NCBI GenBank assembly: GCA_014302835.1
Contig: CP060294.1
Span: 806,001 to 870,000 of the forward strand
Direction: 5' to 3'
Source: Pedobacter sp. PAMC26386
GTDB taxonomy: Bacteria; Bacteroidota; Bacteroidia; Sphingobacteriales; Sphingobacteriaceae
Length of the DNA: 64,000 nt
The notes below the pieces were generated by a model, which worked only from the letters and a program-made list of their open reading frames with translations, made no database searches and had not been told where the DNA came from. Both the position numbers and the translations under genes were made by a program. This document shows, one piece after another, positions 36,271-45,001 of the stretch; the stretch's first letter is position 1, and every line of letters starts with the position of its first letter.

Positions 36271-37107
36271 ATGAAAACAGCACAGAAAGTATGGTTAGTA
36301 ACAGGCGTTTCCGGTGGATTAGGAAAAGAACTGGCAAATGCGATTTATCAGTCTGGGGATATTATCATTGGGACGGTAAGAAAAAAAGAAGATAAAGAAC
36401 GCTTTGAAAGTGATTACCCTGAACGCAGTAAAGTGCTTATTCTGGATTTATCTGACACCGAAAAAATCTCATCAATTGTCGCAGAAAGTTTGAATGCATT
36501 TGGAAGAATAGATGTTCTTGTCAACAACGCAGGCTATGGACTTTTTGGCTTTATCGAAGAAGCCAGCGAAGCGGAGTTAAGACATCAGATGGATGTCAGT
36601 TTTATATCAGTCTGGAGGTTAATCAAAGAAGTCCTTCCTTCAATGAGGAAACAAAGGAGCGGGCATATTATTCAGATTTCATCTAGAGTAGGCATTGCAG
36701 CGGGCACTGGCGGCGGTTTATATGCCGCAGGGAAATTTGCTATTGAAGGAATGAGTGAAGCTTTAGCACAAGAAGTGGCACCATTTGGCATCAAAGTTAC
36801 TTTAGCAGAACCTGGTCCGTTACGTACAGATTTTTTTGGAAGATCTGTTGTTTTCGTTGAGCAGGAGATTGCAATATATCAATCTACTGTGGCCAATATC
36901 CGGGAAAGAAGTAAGCAAATAGATGGAAAACAGGGTGGAAGTGCCGCAAAAGTAGCAGCAGTTATTGTAGAAATCAGCAAGCTGGATAATCCACCTTTAA
37001 GAATCCCTTTTACACAGGCAACAATTGACAGTCTGGAGCAAAAGATAAATTCCTATCAGCAAACTATCCTGGACTGGAAAGAAACTGCTATTAATGTAAC
37101 CTATTAA
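36271..37107 (+). CDS. SDR family oxidoreductase
   Basis: This is an NAD(P)-dependent short-chain dehydrogenase/reductase of 278 residues. It has the cofactor motif TGVSGGLGKE (~11-20), the N-N-A-G motif (VLVNNAGYG) and the catalytic Y151-x-x-x-K155 (YAAGK). The substrate is unknown. It is 44 bp after the TetR gene and has a copy of the same palindrome over its leader, so it is a probable target of that regulator. A hairpin and the MFS gene follow. Confidence 0.94.
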   Translation: MKTAQKVWLVTGVSGGLGKELANAIYQSGDIIIGTVRKKEDKERFESDYPERSKVLILDLSDTEKISSIVAESLNAFGRIDVLVNNAGYGLFGFIEEASEAELRHQMDVSFISVWRLIKEVLPSMRKQRSGHIIQISSRVGIAAGTGGGLYAAGKFAIEGMSEALAQEVAPFGIKVTLAEPGPLRTDFFGRSVVFVEQEIAIYQSTVANIRERSKQIDGKQGGSAAKVAAVIVEISKLDNPPLRIPFTQATIDSLEQKINSYQQTILDWKETAINVTY

Positions 37108-37120
37108 TTTCTTTTTTTAG

Positions 37121-37153
37121 GATCAGATAGCTTCTAGTATCAGCTATCTGATC
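37121..37153 (+). terminator. Hairpin between SDR and MFS genes
   Basis: A 12-bp perfect stem (GATCAGATAGCT, 37121-37132, with 37142-37153) has a 9-nt loop. It lies between the SDR stop and the MFS start. No strong T run follows, so it may be a partial terminator or an attenuator. Confidence 0.55.
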
Positions 37154-37170
37154 ATTCTTGACTTCTTAAG

Positions 37171-38310
37171 ATGAATAAAATTAAATACATAGCTGCTTTA
37201 GGTATTTTCGGTATTATCACTACCGAGTTTGGGGTGATCGGCATCCTTCCTCAAATTGCGAAGCATTATGATATTGGTATGGATCGGGCCGGCTGGTTAT
37301 TAAGCGGGTTTGCTTTGGTTATCGCAGTCTGTGGCCCATGGATAACATTGGCAGCCTCACGTTTCGATAGAAAAAAGATGATGGTCATTGCTTTATTGTT
37401 ATTTGTCGTATCAAATATATTATCTGCATTGGCACCACCTTTCTGGTTATTATTACTGGCGAGAATACTACCGGCATTTTTGCATCCATTATATTTTTCT
37501 GCCGCTATTTACGCTGCAGTGACTAATGCGCCTGTAAGAGATAGACATAAAGCAACTGCAGTAATTTTTGGTGGAGTAAGTATCGCTACTGTTTTAGGAG
37601 TACCTATGACCACCTACTTTGCGGAGGTTTTTAACTGGCAGACAGCCTTTCTCTGTTTTGGTGTAATTAATATACTCGCGGTTATTACTGCTCTCTTTTT
37701 TATTCCTCCAATGCACTCCATTAGAGAAACCTCCTTCAGAACACAAATCGGTTTGCTGGGGAAACCTGTTTTTCTTCTGCAGGCAATCACGACCTCTTTG
37801 ATGATTGCTGGTATGTTTGCTGTCTATGGTTATTTTGCTGAGTTCATGGAGAAAGTTAATCACTTAAATGGGGTTCAGATTAGTAAATTGCTTCTATTGT
37901 TTGGTATTTTAGGTGTTGCCGGAAACTGGGTTGCTGGTAAGTTGCTCAGTAAAAGTTTAGCAGGCACATTCATATTCGCATTACTTCTGCTCGCCGTTAT
38001 CTATATCCTGCTTTATTTTACAAATGGCTACAATATTTATACGATCGCACTGACTGCAATTTGGGGATTTGTACATACAGCTTGTTTTATTATTGGTCAG
38101 TCATGGATTAGTTCTGCAGCAAAAGGAGCTGAGGAATTTGCCAATAGTCTTGGCGTCGCTTTTACTAACCTGGGGATTGCATTAGGAACAACAATTAGTG
38201 GCTGGATAATTATCAATTCAGGAATTCAATATACAGTATGGGCAAGTATCGGATTCATCGCTGCGGCATTATTGCTAGCTATGGTCAAATTATCTTTCTT
38301 TCGATCCTAA
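37171..38310 (+). CDS. MFS transporter (DHA1-like)
   Basis: This 379-residue major facilitator has twelve predicted membrane helices. The first helix starts with GIFGIITTEFGVIGILPQIA, and the TM2-TM3 loop has ASRFDRKKMM, which fits the DHA1 drug:H+ antiporter/AraJ group. It lies 63 bp after the SDR gene, so export of the substrate or product of the TetR/SDR pathway is plausible. The substrate is not known. Confidence 0.9.
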   Translation: MNKIKYIAALGIFGIITTEFGVIGILPQIAKHYDIGMDRAGWLLSGFALVIAVCGPWITLAASRFDRKKMMVIALLLFVVSNILSALAPPFWLLLLARILPAFLHPLYFSAAIYAAVTNAPVRDRHKATAVIFGGVSIATVLGVPMTTYFAEVFNWQTAFLCFGVINILAVITALFFIPPMHSIRETSFRTQIGLLGKPVFLLQAITTSLMIAGMFAVYGYFAEFMEKVNHLNGVQISKLLLLFGILGVAGNWVAGKLLSKSLAGTFIFALLLLAVIYILLYFTNGYNIYTIALTAIWGFVHTACFIIGQSWISSAAKGAEEFANSLGVAFTNLGIALGTTISGWIIINSGIQYTVWASIGFIAAALLLAMVKLSFFRS

Positions 38311-38397
38311 TATTTTCGGAGCACATTTGCCAGAAGAAAAAATAGAAATCTGTAGCAAAAATCTGTAAACTACTAACCAGGCAAGCATAACAAGCAA

Positions 38398-39171
38398 TCA
38401 GGGCAAAAGTAGTTTAGCTCTGATTGTTTCCGCATACGAATAAGCGCTTTTTATTTTAGAGTTCTTTATATCATTCATGTACAGGATATAAGTCCCCTTA
38501 AAATACTTTTGAATTTCCTTGATTTTCAATTTATTAATAATAAAGCCCCTGTGAACCTTTATAAATTGAGCAGGAAGACGGTCTTGCAGATAGGTAAGAG
38601 AGTATTCGATTAGCTTTTCTTCGGCTTGGGAATGTATATAAACATACTTATCTTTTGCTTCAAAAAAACAGATATCATCTATAGGAATCAAGTTGATCTT
38701 GTTGCCAATTTTGACAGGTATCGTACTGATCGTCTCAGCTGTACGACTTTCTCCGATCATATTTTTGATCTTCGTCAGGATATTCACCTCTTCGTTTTTT
38801 TGCGTGGTTACTCTTTGAATAGTCAAGGCAAGGCGCTCATCTTCTACCGGTTTTAACAAGTAATCCAGTAAGTTTTTCTCAAAAGCTTTGATTGCATATT
38901 CTTCGTAAGCAGTTACAAAAACGATCAGGGATGTATGTTCTAAATGGCTAAGTACCTCAAATCCGTTAAATTCAGGCATTTGTATATCTAGAAAAACAAG
39001 ATCTGGTTTTTGATGATTAATAAATTCAATGGCCGATTTCCCATCTTTTATTTCTCCGATAATCTTAATGTGCGAATAAGCAGATAAAGCTTTCTTCAAG
39101 CGGTGTATCGCAATATCTTCATCATCAACTAACAGGGTTCTAGTTTCTTTTTGGAAGTGTAAGCTGGACAT
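38398..39171 (-). CDS. LytTR-family response regulator
   Basis: This two-component regulator has a CheY-like receiver (LLVDDEDIAIHRLK, acceptor D62 in LVFLDIQMPEFNG) and a C-terminal LytTR DNA-binding domain (ICFFEAKDKYVYIHS, IKVHRGFIINKLKI). The frame is open to 39216, but the ATG at 39171 makes the product start just before the receiver, with 32 bp overlap of the kinase end. It is the last gene of a trio with a LytS-type kinase and a membrane protein. The target genes are not known. Confidence 0.93.
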   Translation of the reverse strand: MSSLHFQKETRTLLVDDEDIAIHRLKKALSAYSHIKIIGEIKDGKSAIEFINHQKPDLVFLDIQMPEFNGFEVLSHLEHTSLIVFVTAYEEYAIKAFEKNLLDYLLKPVEDERLALTIQRVTTQKNEEVNILTKIKNMIGESRTAETISTIPVKIGNKINLIPIDDICFFEAKDKYVYIHSQAEEKLIEYSLTYLQDRLPAQFIKVHRGFIINKLKIKEIQKYFKGTYILYMNDIKNSKIKSAYSYAETIRAKLLLP

Positions 39172-40189
39172 ATTTTTCTGAGATATTATTGAACTCCATT
39201 TTGAAATCAGCAGCATAAAGCAGCCTTAGTTTATTCATCACGATTTGTAGCCCCATACCCGTCACGGGCTTATCAGGGAATTCGGCGCCTGAGTCTGCAA
39301 TTCTGATAGTTATATTTTGCGCATTCAGTGCTATTTTTATCACAATAAAACCAGGAGCACTACTAGTTTCTATGCCATGTTTTACCGCGTTTTCTACAAG
39401 AGGCTGTAAAACAAATGACGGAATCTGTAGGTTTAGGACGTTAGGGTCTGTATCTATAGTGTAGCTTAACCGGTCATCATAACGGATATGCTGCATATGC
39501 AGGTAGGTGGTGACGATCTCAAGTTCATCGCTTACAGTGTGGAAGTCTGGGCTGTTTTTTTTTAAGGTGAACCTGAAAAATTTGGATAAAAGTACAACCA
39601 GTTCCTCGGCTTTATGTGGGTCTTTTGAGATCAAACCAGCAATGGTATTATGTACATTGTATAAAAAATGGGGGTTTATCTTTGCTCTTAAAAGTTCCAG
39701 CTCAAAAACTGTTTGCTGCTGCTCTAACTGCAAAAGACGGTATTGTTGACCAGAGATTCTGGACTGAAGTATATTTTTCCATTCTTCACTCACATAAATT
39801 GGGATGCCAGTAACCAGTACAATCAACAGATTTAAAATATAAATATTGCCTCCATTGAACAGCTGGTATTGATGGCCAGGCAGTAGGAGTGAACTTAGCA
39901 TAAATGTGAATTCTGATCCTAATAATGCAGCGATTATTAATAAACCAATCATGATCATCGCCTTTAAACTTTGGTAACCGGTTATCATCGTGAAATAGTG
40001 GCGGTAATTTATGGAGAGCATCATCAATGACCCGATACTTACACAAGACAGCACAGAAGTAAAAATACGTGCCGGTTTGTGGTCGTAATTAAAATACAGA
40101 TAAATGCCAAAAGCTAATCCTATAAGAATACTGATTAACAAGGTTTTTATAATTGAATGCATATTAATTTGGTAGCTGCGGTATAACAT
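39140..40189 (-). CDS. LytS-like sensor histidine kinase
   Basis: This is a 349-residue membrane sensor kinase of the His_kinase (PF06580) family. There are four predicted transmembrane segments in the first ~140 residues with no large extracellular domain. The phospho-acceptor is in INPHFLYNVHNT (~H172) and the ATPase domain holds LQPLVENAVKHG. The start ATG at 40189 overlaps the upstream membrane gene by 26 bp; an ATG at 40162, right after that gene's stop, is an alternative. The stop overlaps the LytTR gene. The signal is unknown. Confidence 0.92.
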   Translation of the reverse strand: MLYRSYQINMHSIIKTLLISILIGLAFGIYLYFNYDHKPARIFTSVLSCVSIGSLMMLSINYRHYFTMITGYQSLKAMIMIGLLIIAALLGSEFTFMLSSLLLPGHQYQLFNGGNIYILNLLIVLVTGIPIYVSEEWKNILQSRISGQQYRLLQLEQQQTVFELELLRAKINPHFLYNVHNTIAGLISKDPHKAEELVVLLSKFFRFTLKKNSPDFHTVSDELEIVTTYLHMQHIRYDDRLSYTIDTDPNVLNLQIPSFVLQPLVENAVKHGIETSSAPGFIVIKIALNAQNITIRIADSGAEFPDKPVTGMGLQIVMNKLRLLYAADFKMEFNNISEKYVQLTLPKRN

Positions 40190-40832
40190 CTCTTTTTTTA
40201 AGATATCGGTTATTGTTTAACCTGATAAAAATAACAATAATACAGGTCATACCTATTAAAGACGGCAGAAATTGACTATATGGTTTATACTGAGGAAAAA
40301 CGGTGCCACAAAAAGCTGAAGTTATGGCACTTAATGCGCTCAACATTTTGTAAGTATGTTCATACATCACAGCCTTTTTTAAGAGATCTACTGATAGCAT
40401 CATTTTAAAGAGATCATAGATAGTGACGAGAAATAAACTACCTATTGTGGAGTAAACAATTACACCAGACCAGTATAAACCTAAAGAATTTATATAATAC
40501 AGATAATATAGGGCCGATACAATGGCGATTATTGAAAGTAAATAATCTATCCACTGTGGTTTTTGACCATGCAAGCGGATTGCCCGGATACCACTAAAAC
40601 AGTTGTAACCGCTCAGTAAAGTGATTACGAGTAAAAAATTATTACGTTTAAAAACAAAGACACCAATAAGACCAGTGATGATAACAATTAAAATCATCCA
40701 CATAAAATTTTTTCCAAACTGAGCGTGCTTTTTACTGTGTTTATTTATAAACGCAGCTGCCAAGCCTGTTAAAAGAGCGATTGTACCTGCAGTTACATGT
40801 ACAATAATATTGAGATGATGTGTAAATTCCAT
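40164..40832 (-). CDS. Multi-pass membrane protein (DUF2306-like)
   Basis: This 222-residue protein has seven predicted membrane helices. An early His/Gly segment (HLNIIVHVTAGTIALLTGL) and a KHAQFGKNFMW loop resemble DUF2306 proteins, though the match is weaker than in the gene at 23971. It overlaps the LytS-type kinase gene and so is probably translated together with it. It could deliver a membrane-borne signal to the kinase; this is inference. Confidence 0.75.
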   Translation of the reverse strand: MEFTHHLNIIVHVTAGTIALLTGLAAAFINKHSKKHAQFGKNFMWMILIVIITGLIGVFVFKRNNFLLVITLLSGYNCFSGIRAIRLHGQKPQWIDYLLSIIAIVSALYYLYYINSLGLYWSGVIVYSTIGSLFLVTIYDLFKMMLSVDLLKKAVMYEHTYKMLSALSAITSAFCGTVFPQYKPYSQFLPSLIGMTCIIVIFIRLNNNRYLKKRDVIPQLPN

Positions 40833-40990
40833 GCGCCGTGAGCTATTGCTTTCGTATTCAAATCAACGGTTAAAGCCGCGAATAAAAAATGGAATTCTGA
40901 CGAACAGGGATATTTTCTGATGGAATGGATCTTTTGTATAGCTGGTTCCGTCCAGGGAATGATTTTAAATTTTTAAATGGGCTCCAGTGC

Positions 40991-41845
40991 TCAATACATT
41001 TCTCTGAATGCGTTGAACACTTTATCTTTTACCCTATTTTTTCTATAAACAAGGACAGTTGTAGAAGTTCCCAGCTCTTTACCTATAGAGAACGTTTTTA
41101 ATTTTTTATGCTGATAGTATTGTTGGATTAATTCTGCAGGTAAAATTGTTATACCCAAGTCTGCTTCAACAAAATTGATTATTCCTTCCAGAGAATTGAC
41201 TATGGTACTTTTATAGTTGATAATACCTTTAAAACTAAGCCACGATTCTAATCTTGCCCTATAATTACAACCTTGATCAAATACGACTATTTTAACCTGT
41301 TTACCTTGAATAGTATCATTGATTTTAGCATACTTATCTGAAGTGACCATGACCAGTTGTTCTTCTTTGATTGCTTGTTGTGCTAATTCAGGAATAGATA
41401 CGGGGGCAGATACAAAAGCTGCATCCAATTTATACTTTAGCACATCATTGATCAGGTTTTCTGCCATATCAGCCTTAAATTCAAGCTCAATTTCCGGATA
41501 GGTTTCGTTAAATCTATTAATGATTTCCGGTGCCTTTAATGCCATGGTTGTTTCTATACAGCCAATTTTAAGATGACCAATTAATTGATTGCTTTGAGAT
41601 AACTCATGCTTTGCTTCCTCTATTAATTGTCCAACTTGTCTGAAATAATGCATTAATGTTTCACCTGCGGCAGTTAGCTCCACCTTTCTTGATGTTCTTG
41701 TAAAAAGAGAAACAGCAAATTCATCTTCCAGACTCTTAATTCTCGCTGTCACATTAGATTGGACTGTATACATAGCTTCTGCTGCTTTAGTGAAACTACC
41801 ATTTGCAGCTACTGCCTCAAATATTTTGAAATCATTTGTATTCAT
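40991..41845 (-). CDS. LysR family transcriptional regulator
   Basis: This is a 284-residue LysR regulator with an N-terminal HTH (FEAVAANGSFTKAAEAMYTVQSNVTARIKSLEDEF) and a C-terminal substrate-binding domain (YPEIELEFKADMAENLINDVL; ADLGITILPAELI). It is divergent from an alpha/beta hydrolase gene 150 bp away, the usual LysR arrangement, so it likely controls that gene. The ligand is not known. Confidence 0.93.
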   Translation of the reverse strand: MNTNDFKIFEAVAANGSFTKAAEAMYTVQSNVTARIKSLEDEFAVSLFTRTSRKVELTAAGETLMHYFRQVGQLIEEAKHELSQSNQLIGHLKIGCIETTMALKAPEIINRFNETYPEIELEFKADMAENLINDVLKYKLDAAFVSAPVSIPELAQQAIKEEQLVMVTSDKYAKINDTIQGKQVKIVVFDQGCNYRARLESWLSFKGIINYKSTIVNSLEGIINFVEADLGITILPAELIQQYYQHKKLKTFSIGKELGTSTTVLVYRKNRVKDKVFNAFREMY

Positions 41846-41970
41846 CTTGAATTATTCATTTGGGTTTCCATTAAACCAATTAGTATAACCATTACAATTA
41901 TTGCTTTTTAATCACTAATTATGATTCTTTTAATCTTTATTAATCGTTTTTAAAGATTAAATGTATGCAT

Positions 41971-41978
41971 TACTTTTG
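41971..41978 (+). promoter_or_regulatory. Candidate -7 promoter element (TACTTTTG) of the hydrolase gene
   Basis: TACTTTTG fits TAnnTTTG and lies 17 bases before the hydrolase start, in the region shared with the divergent LysR gene. The -33 position reads TTT. Confidence 0.4.
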
Positions 41979-41995
41979 AATTATAAAATCACAAA

Positions 41996-42973
41996 ATGAA
42001 GATTAAAAGTTATTTATACTTTCTGTTAACGGGCATTGTTTTGATACAGACAAGTCAACTGGAAGCGCAATCACTCACTCAGACAAATTCAAAAAAACAA
42101 TTTATGAAAACAGAAGAAGTTCATTATCGCAACATTAAAGCAAACGGATTGAATATATTTTATCGTGAATCCGGACCAAAAGATGCTCCAGTGATTTTGC
42201 TATTGCATGGATATCCCACTTCATCATTTATGTTCAGAAATCTGATCCCTGTTTTAAGTGAAAAATATCATGTGATTGCACCAGATCTGCCAGGCTTTGG
42301 CTATTCAGATGCTCCAGATCATAATCATTTTCAATATACTTTTGATAATCTGTACAAAACTATGCAATCATTTGTTGATGAGCTGGCTTTAAAGCGGTTT
42401 GCTGTTTATGTTTTTGACTATGGAGCTCCGGTAGGATTCAGATTGATGCTGGCCAATCCTGAAAAAATAACAGGCATTATTTCTCAGAATGGGAATACTT
42501 ATGAAGAGGGTTTGAGTAAAGGATGGAGCCCAATCCAGCAATACTGGCAAAACCCATCTACTGAAAACCGGGAAGCACTGAGGGAGTTTGTGACTTTAAA
42601 AGCTACGAAATTTCAATATTATGAAGGGGTGAATGATCCCTCTTTAATTGCACCAGAAACGTATACTTTAGACCAGTATTTTCTTGATCGTCCTGGTAAC
42701 GTTGAAATACAATTGGATCTATTAAAAGATTACAGCACAAATGTTGCTCTTTATCCAGAGTTTCAGGCTTACTTCAGGAAATATAAACCTCAATTGCTTG
42801 CTGTATGGGGGAGTGAAGACCCTTATTTCTTACCAGCTGGCGCAAATGGATATCAAAAAGATGATCCAAATGCAAGAGTGAAATTTTATAAAACAGGACA
42901 TTTTGCGCTAGAAACACATGGCAAAGAAATTAGTCAGGATATACTAGGCTTTTTAGCAGGTTTGCTTCAATAA
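41996..42973 (+). CDS. Exported alpha/beta hydrolase with Asp nucleophile (epoxide hydrolase/dehalogenase-like)
   Basis: This 325-residue enzyme has a signal peptide (MKIKSYLYFLLTGIVLIQTSQLEAQ). The oxyanion motif HGYPTSS (~71-77) and a nucleophile-elbow with Asp (D141 in VYVFDYGAPVGFRL) suggest the epoxide hydrolase/haloalkane dehalogenase branch, which uses Asp in place of Ser. The acid (AVWGSEDPYF) and the catalytic His (GHFALE, ~305) are present. Divergent from a LysR gene. Substrate unknown; exported localisation is unusual for a dehalogenase. A hairpin follows. Confidence 0.9.
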   Translation: MKIKSYLYFLLTGIVLIQTSQLEAQSLTQTNSKKQFMKTEEVHYRNIKANGLNIFYRESGPKDAPVILLLHGYPTSSFMFRNLIPVLSEKYHVIAPDLPGFGYSDAPDHNHFQYTFDNLYKTMQSFVDELALKRFAVYVFDYGAPVGFRLMLANPEKITGIISQNGNTYEEGLSKGWSPIQQYWQNPSTENREALREFVTLKATKFQYYEGVNDPSLIAPETYTLDQYFLDRPGNVEIQLDLLKDYSTNVALYPEFQAYFRKYKPQLLAVWGSEDPYFLPAGANGYQKDDPNARVKFYKTGHFALETHGKEISQDILGFLAGLLQ

Positions 42974-43000
42974 ATATATCGTGTGAAAAAAGCGGGATAT

Positions 43001-43046
43001 AACTAAACCAGCCAGAGATACACTATGGTATCCGGCTGGTTTAGTT
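43001..43046. terminator. Bidirectional hairpin between the hydrolase and ferritin genes
   Basis: A perfect 13-bp outer stem (43001-43013 with 43034-43046) and a 5-bp inner stem (43017-43021 with 43028-43032) lie between the two convergent genes. Confidence 0.85.
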
Positions 43047-43106
43047 TCACGGGAAATAGAATTTTACTGTATTTATTCAAATATTGATCAGAACTATAGT
43101 GCTGAA

Positions 43107-43658
43107 CTAAGGGTTGTCGGCAGTTTTCGTTTGTGCTAATTGTGCTTCATCAGGGGCTTTTTCTAAATCCCGGTCCAGTTCATAAAGTGCATCTCCGCTT
43201 GCTTTTATTCCTCCGGCTATTTTAATTTTGTCTAATAAATTCAAGGCTAATGTTTCTTCTTCAGTTTGTTCTTTTACAAACCATTGCAAGAAATTCCAGG
43301 TAGCCCAGTCTCCTTCATCAAAACTCATTTTTACCAATTTATAAATAGCATTTGTATTGTCGATTTCCGATTGAAGTACTTTGTCAAAACAATCTTGTAC
43401 GCTGGTGGGATCTGCAGGAGGGGCAGGGATGGCTTCAATTTTCACTTTTGCACCACGTTTCAATATATATTCAAGAAACTTCGTCATGTGATTGCGTTCT
43501 TCGTTCGCATGTCTGAAAAGAAAATTAGCAATTCCACCATAGCCTTCACTATCAGCCCAGGCACCATAAGAAAGATAGATTTGTGAAGCGGCTGCTTCCT
43601 TTGTCATTTGTGAGTTTAACCCATCACTTAATGTTTTTGAAAGACGGTTCGTATTCAT
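43107..43658 (-). CDS. Ferritin
   Basis: This is a 183-residue non-haem ferritin, an iron-storing 24-mer shell. It has the ferritin helices: MTKEAAASQIYLSYGAWADSEGYGGIANFLFRHANEERNHMTKFL with the diiron Glu and E-x-x-H ligands, and the later WFVKEQTEEETLALNLLDKI. The length is slightly above the usual ~165-175 because of a C-terminal tail (ALYELDRDLEKAPDEAQLAQ...). No haem-binding Met is obvious. It is convergent with the hydrolase gene. Confidence 0.93.
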   Translation of the reverse strand: MNTNRLSKTLSDGLNSQMTKEAAASQIYLSYGAWADSEGYGGIANFLFRHANEERNHMTKFLEYILKRGAKVKIEAIPAPPADPTSVQDCFDKVLQSEIDNTNAIYKLVKMSFDEGDWATWNFLQWFVKEQTEEETLALNLLDKIKIAGGIKASGDALYELDRDLEKAPDEAQLAQTKTADNP

Positions 43659-43927
43659 AATTATGTTTTTATATATAACAATGTTAATTGCACAACATGT
43701 TCGGCCATCATTTGATCGTAAATGATTTTTATCCAGATAACAGCTAACCAGTAAGATTGATTTTTATCAGGTTTAAAAAGAACATGTTTAGCTACCAGTT
43801 GCAACAACAGAATTTGAGGACAAAGGTTTTATTTGTTTTGAATCATAATCAATCCTAAGGAAAGAGGGATAGTCGGAGTTAAAAATAATACATTTGTGGC
43901 GGTGTCTAAATAATGATCAGTTAAAAA

Positions 43928-45001
43928 ATGAATAATAAGGTAAAGAAACTCAGGGAACTGAATGTAGAATTGCTGAGGATTGTATTAATGATTATGATTG
44001 TGTGTCACCATTTTATAATGCGGGGCAGAGGATTACATCTATTATATACCTCCGGAAGTACAAACATCAATGATGATGCGCTCCAGGGGCTTTTTATGGA
44101 TAGTTTCCTGATCATGACGGTCAACTGTTTTATATTCATCTCTGGTTATTATGGAATAAAATTCAGAATAAAAACAATACTCAGTCTGTTAATACAGACC
44201 ATTACTTACAGCATTGGAATTGATATCCTATTTGATTTATTTACTACTCAGCATACATCTTTTGATACTATTTTGGATGGGGTATTATCTATTGCCAATG
44301 GGCAGTGGTGGTTTATAACTACCTATTTTTTCCTCTATTTACTCTGCCCCTTTCTGAATCTGGCTAAGAAAAACCTATCGAAATTTCAGTTTCTATTCAT
44401 TCTGGGTGTATTCACAACGATAAATTTTATAATCGGCTATACGCTAGATCCAAACCCGCTGGGCGTGCTAAACGGGTACTCTTTATTCAGTTTTATCTGT
44501 ATCTATTTTTATGGGCAGGCATTCAGCGCGCATCTGGATTTTAAGAAGGGAAAACTCTTTTATTTGAGTTTATATGTGATTTGCTCACTTTTGATCTTTG
44601 GACTATTTTTTATAGGATTGAAATACGTCAGCGTAGGTTTTGCCTGGAAAGCGTTTTACTATAACAACCCTTTAGTTTTAATTTCAGCAATCTCTTTCTT
44701 TTTCTTCTTTAAAAAGCTCAAAATCTCTTATACCGGAATTTCCTTTTTCTCTTCTTCGGTATTAGCTGTTTATTTAATCCATGAACACCCAAAGTCAGCA
44801 GATTTTATAACTAGTAATCTGAATAAATTTGCAACAGATTATAAGGTAGGAAGTGTATATCTTACCTATCTTATAATTGCTGTCTGCTTATTTTTATGCT
44901 GTACTTTCATAGAAAAAATACGTTTGGCAGTTACCGGGCCATTTTTAAACTACCTGATGGCAAAATTCAAATTGGACAGATTAGATGAAAAACTGAAATA
45001 A
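43928..45001 (+). CDS. Membrane acyltransferase (acyltransferase 3 family)
   Basis: This is a 357-residue protein with about ten predicted membrane helices. It starts with NVELLRIVLMIMIVCHHFIM, the acyltransferase-3 motif in which the His after the first helix is catalytic. Such proteins add acetyl or other acyl groups to cell-surface sugars. It is convergent with the SusD gene with no spacer (stops at 45001 and 45002) and no terminator was found. Confidence 0.88.
   Translation: MNNKVKKLRELNVELLRIVLMIMIVCHHFIMRGRGLHLLYTSGSTNINDDALQGLFMDSFLIMTVNCFIFISGYYGIKFRIKTILSLLIQTITYSIGIDILFDLFTTQHTSFDTILDGVLSIANGQWWFITTYFFLYLLCPFLNLAKKNLSKFQFLFILGVFTTINFIIGYTLDPNPLGVLNGYSLFSFICIYFYGQAFSAHLDFKKGKLFYLSLYVICSLLIFGLFFIGLKYVSVGFAWKAFYYNNPLVLISAISFFFFFKKLKISYTGISFFSSSVLAVYLIHEHPKSADFITSNLNKFATDYKVGSVYLTYLIIAVCLFLCCTFIEKIRLAVTGPFLNYLMAKFKLDRLDEKLK

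Noticed and set aside
38385..38425. Short inverted repeat (CAATCAG/CTGATTG) between MFS and LytTR genes
   Set aside because: Only 7 bp with a long loop; could be chance. Not listed as a terminator.
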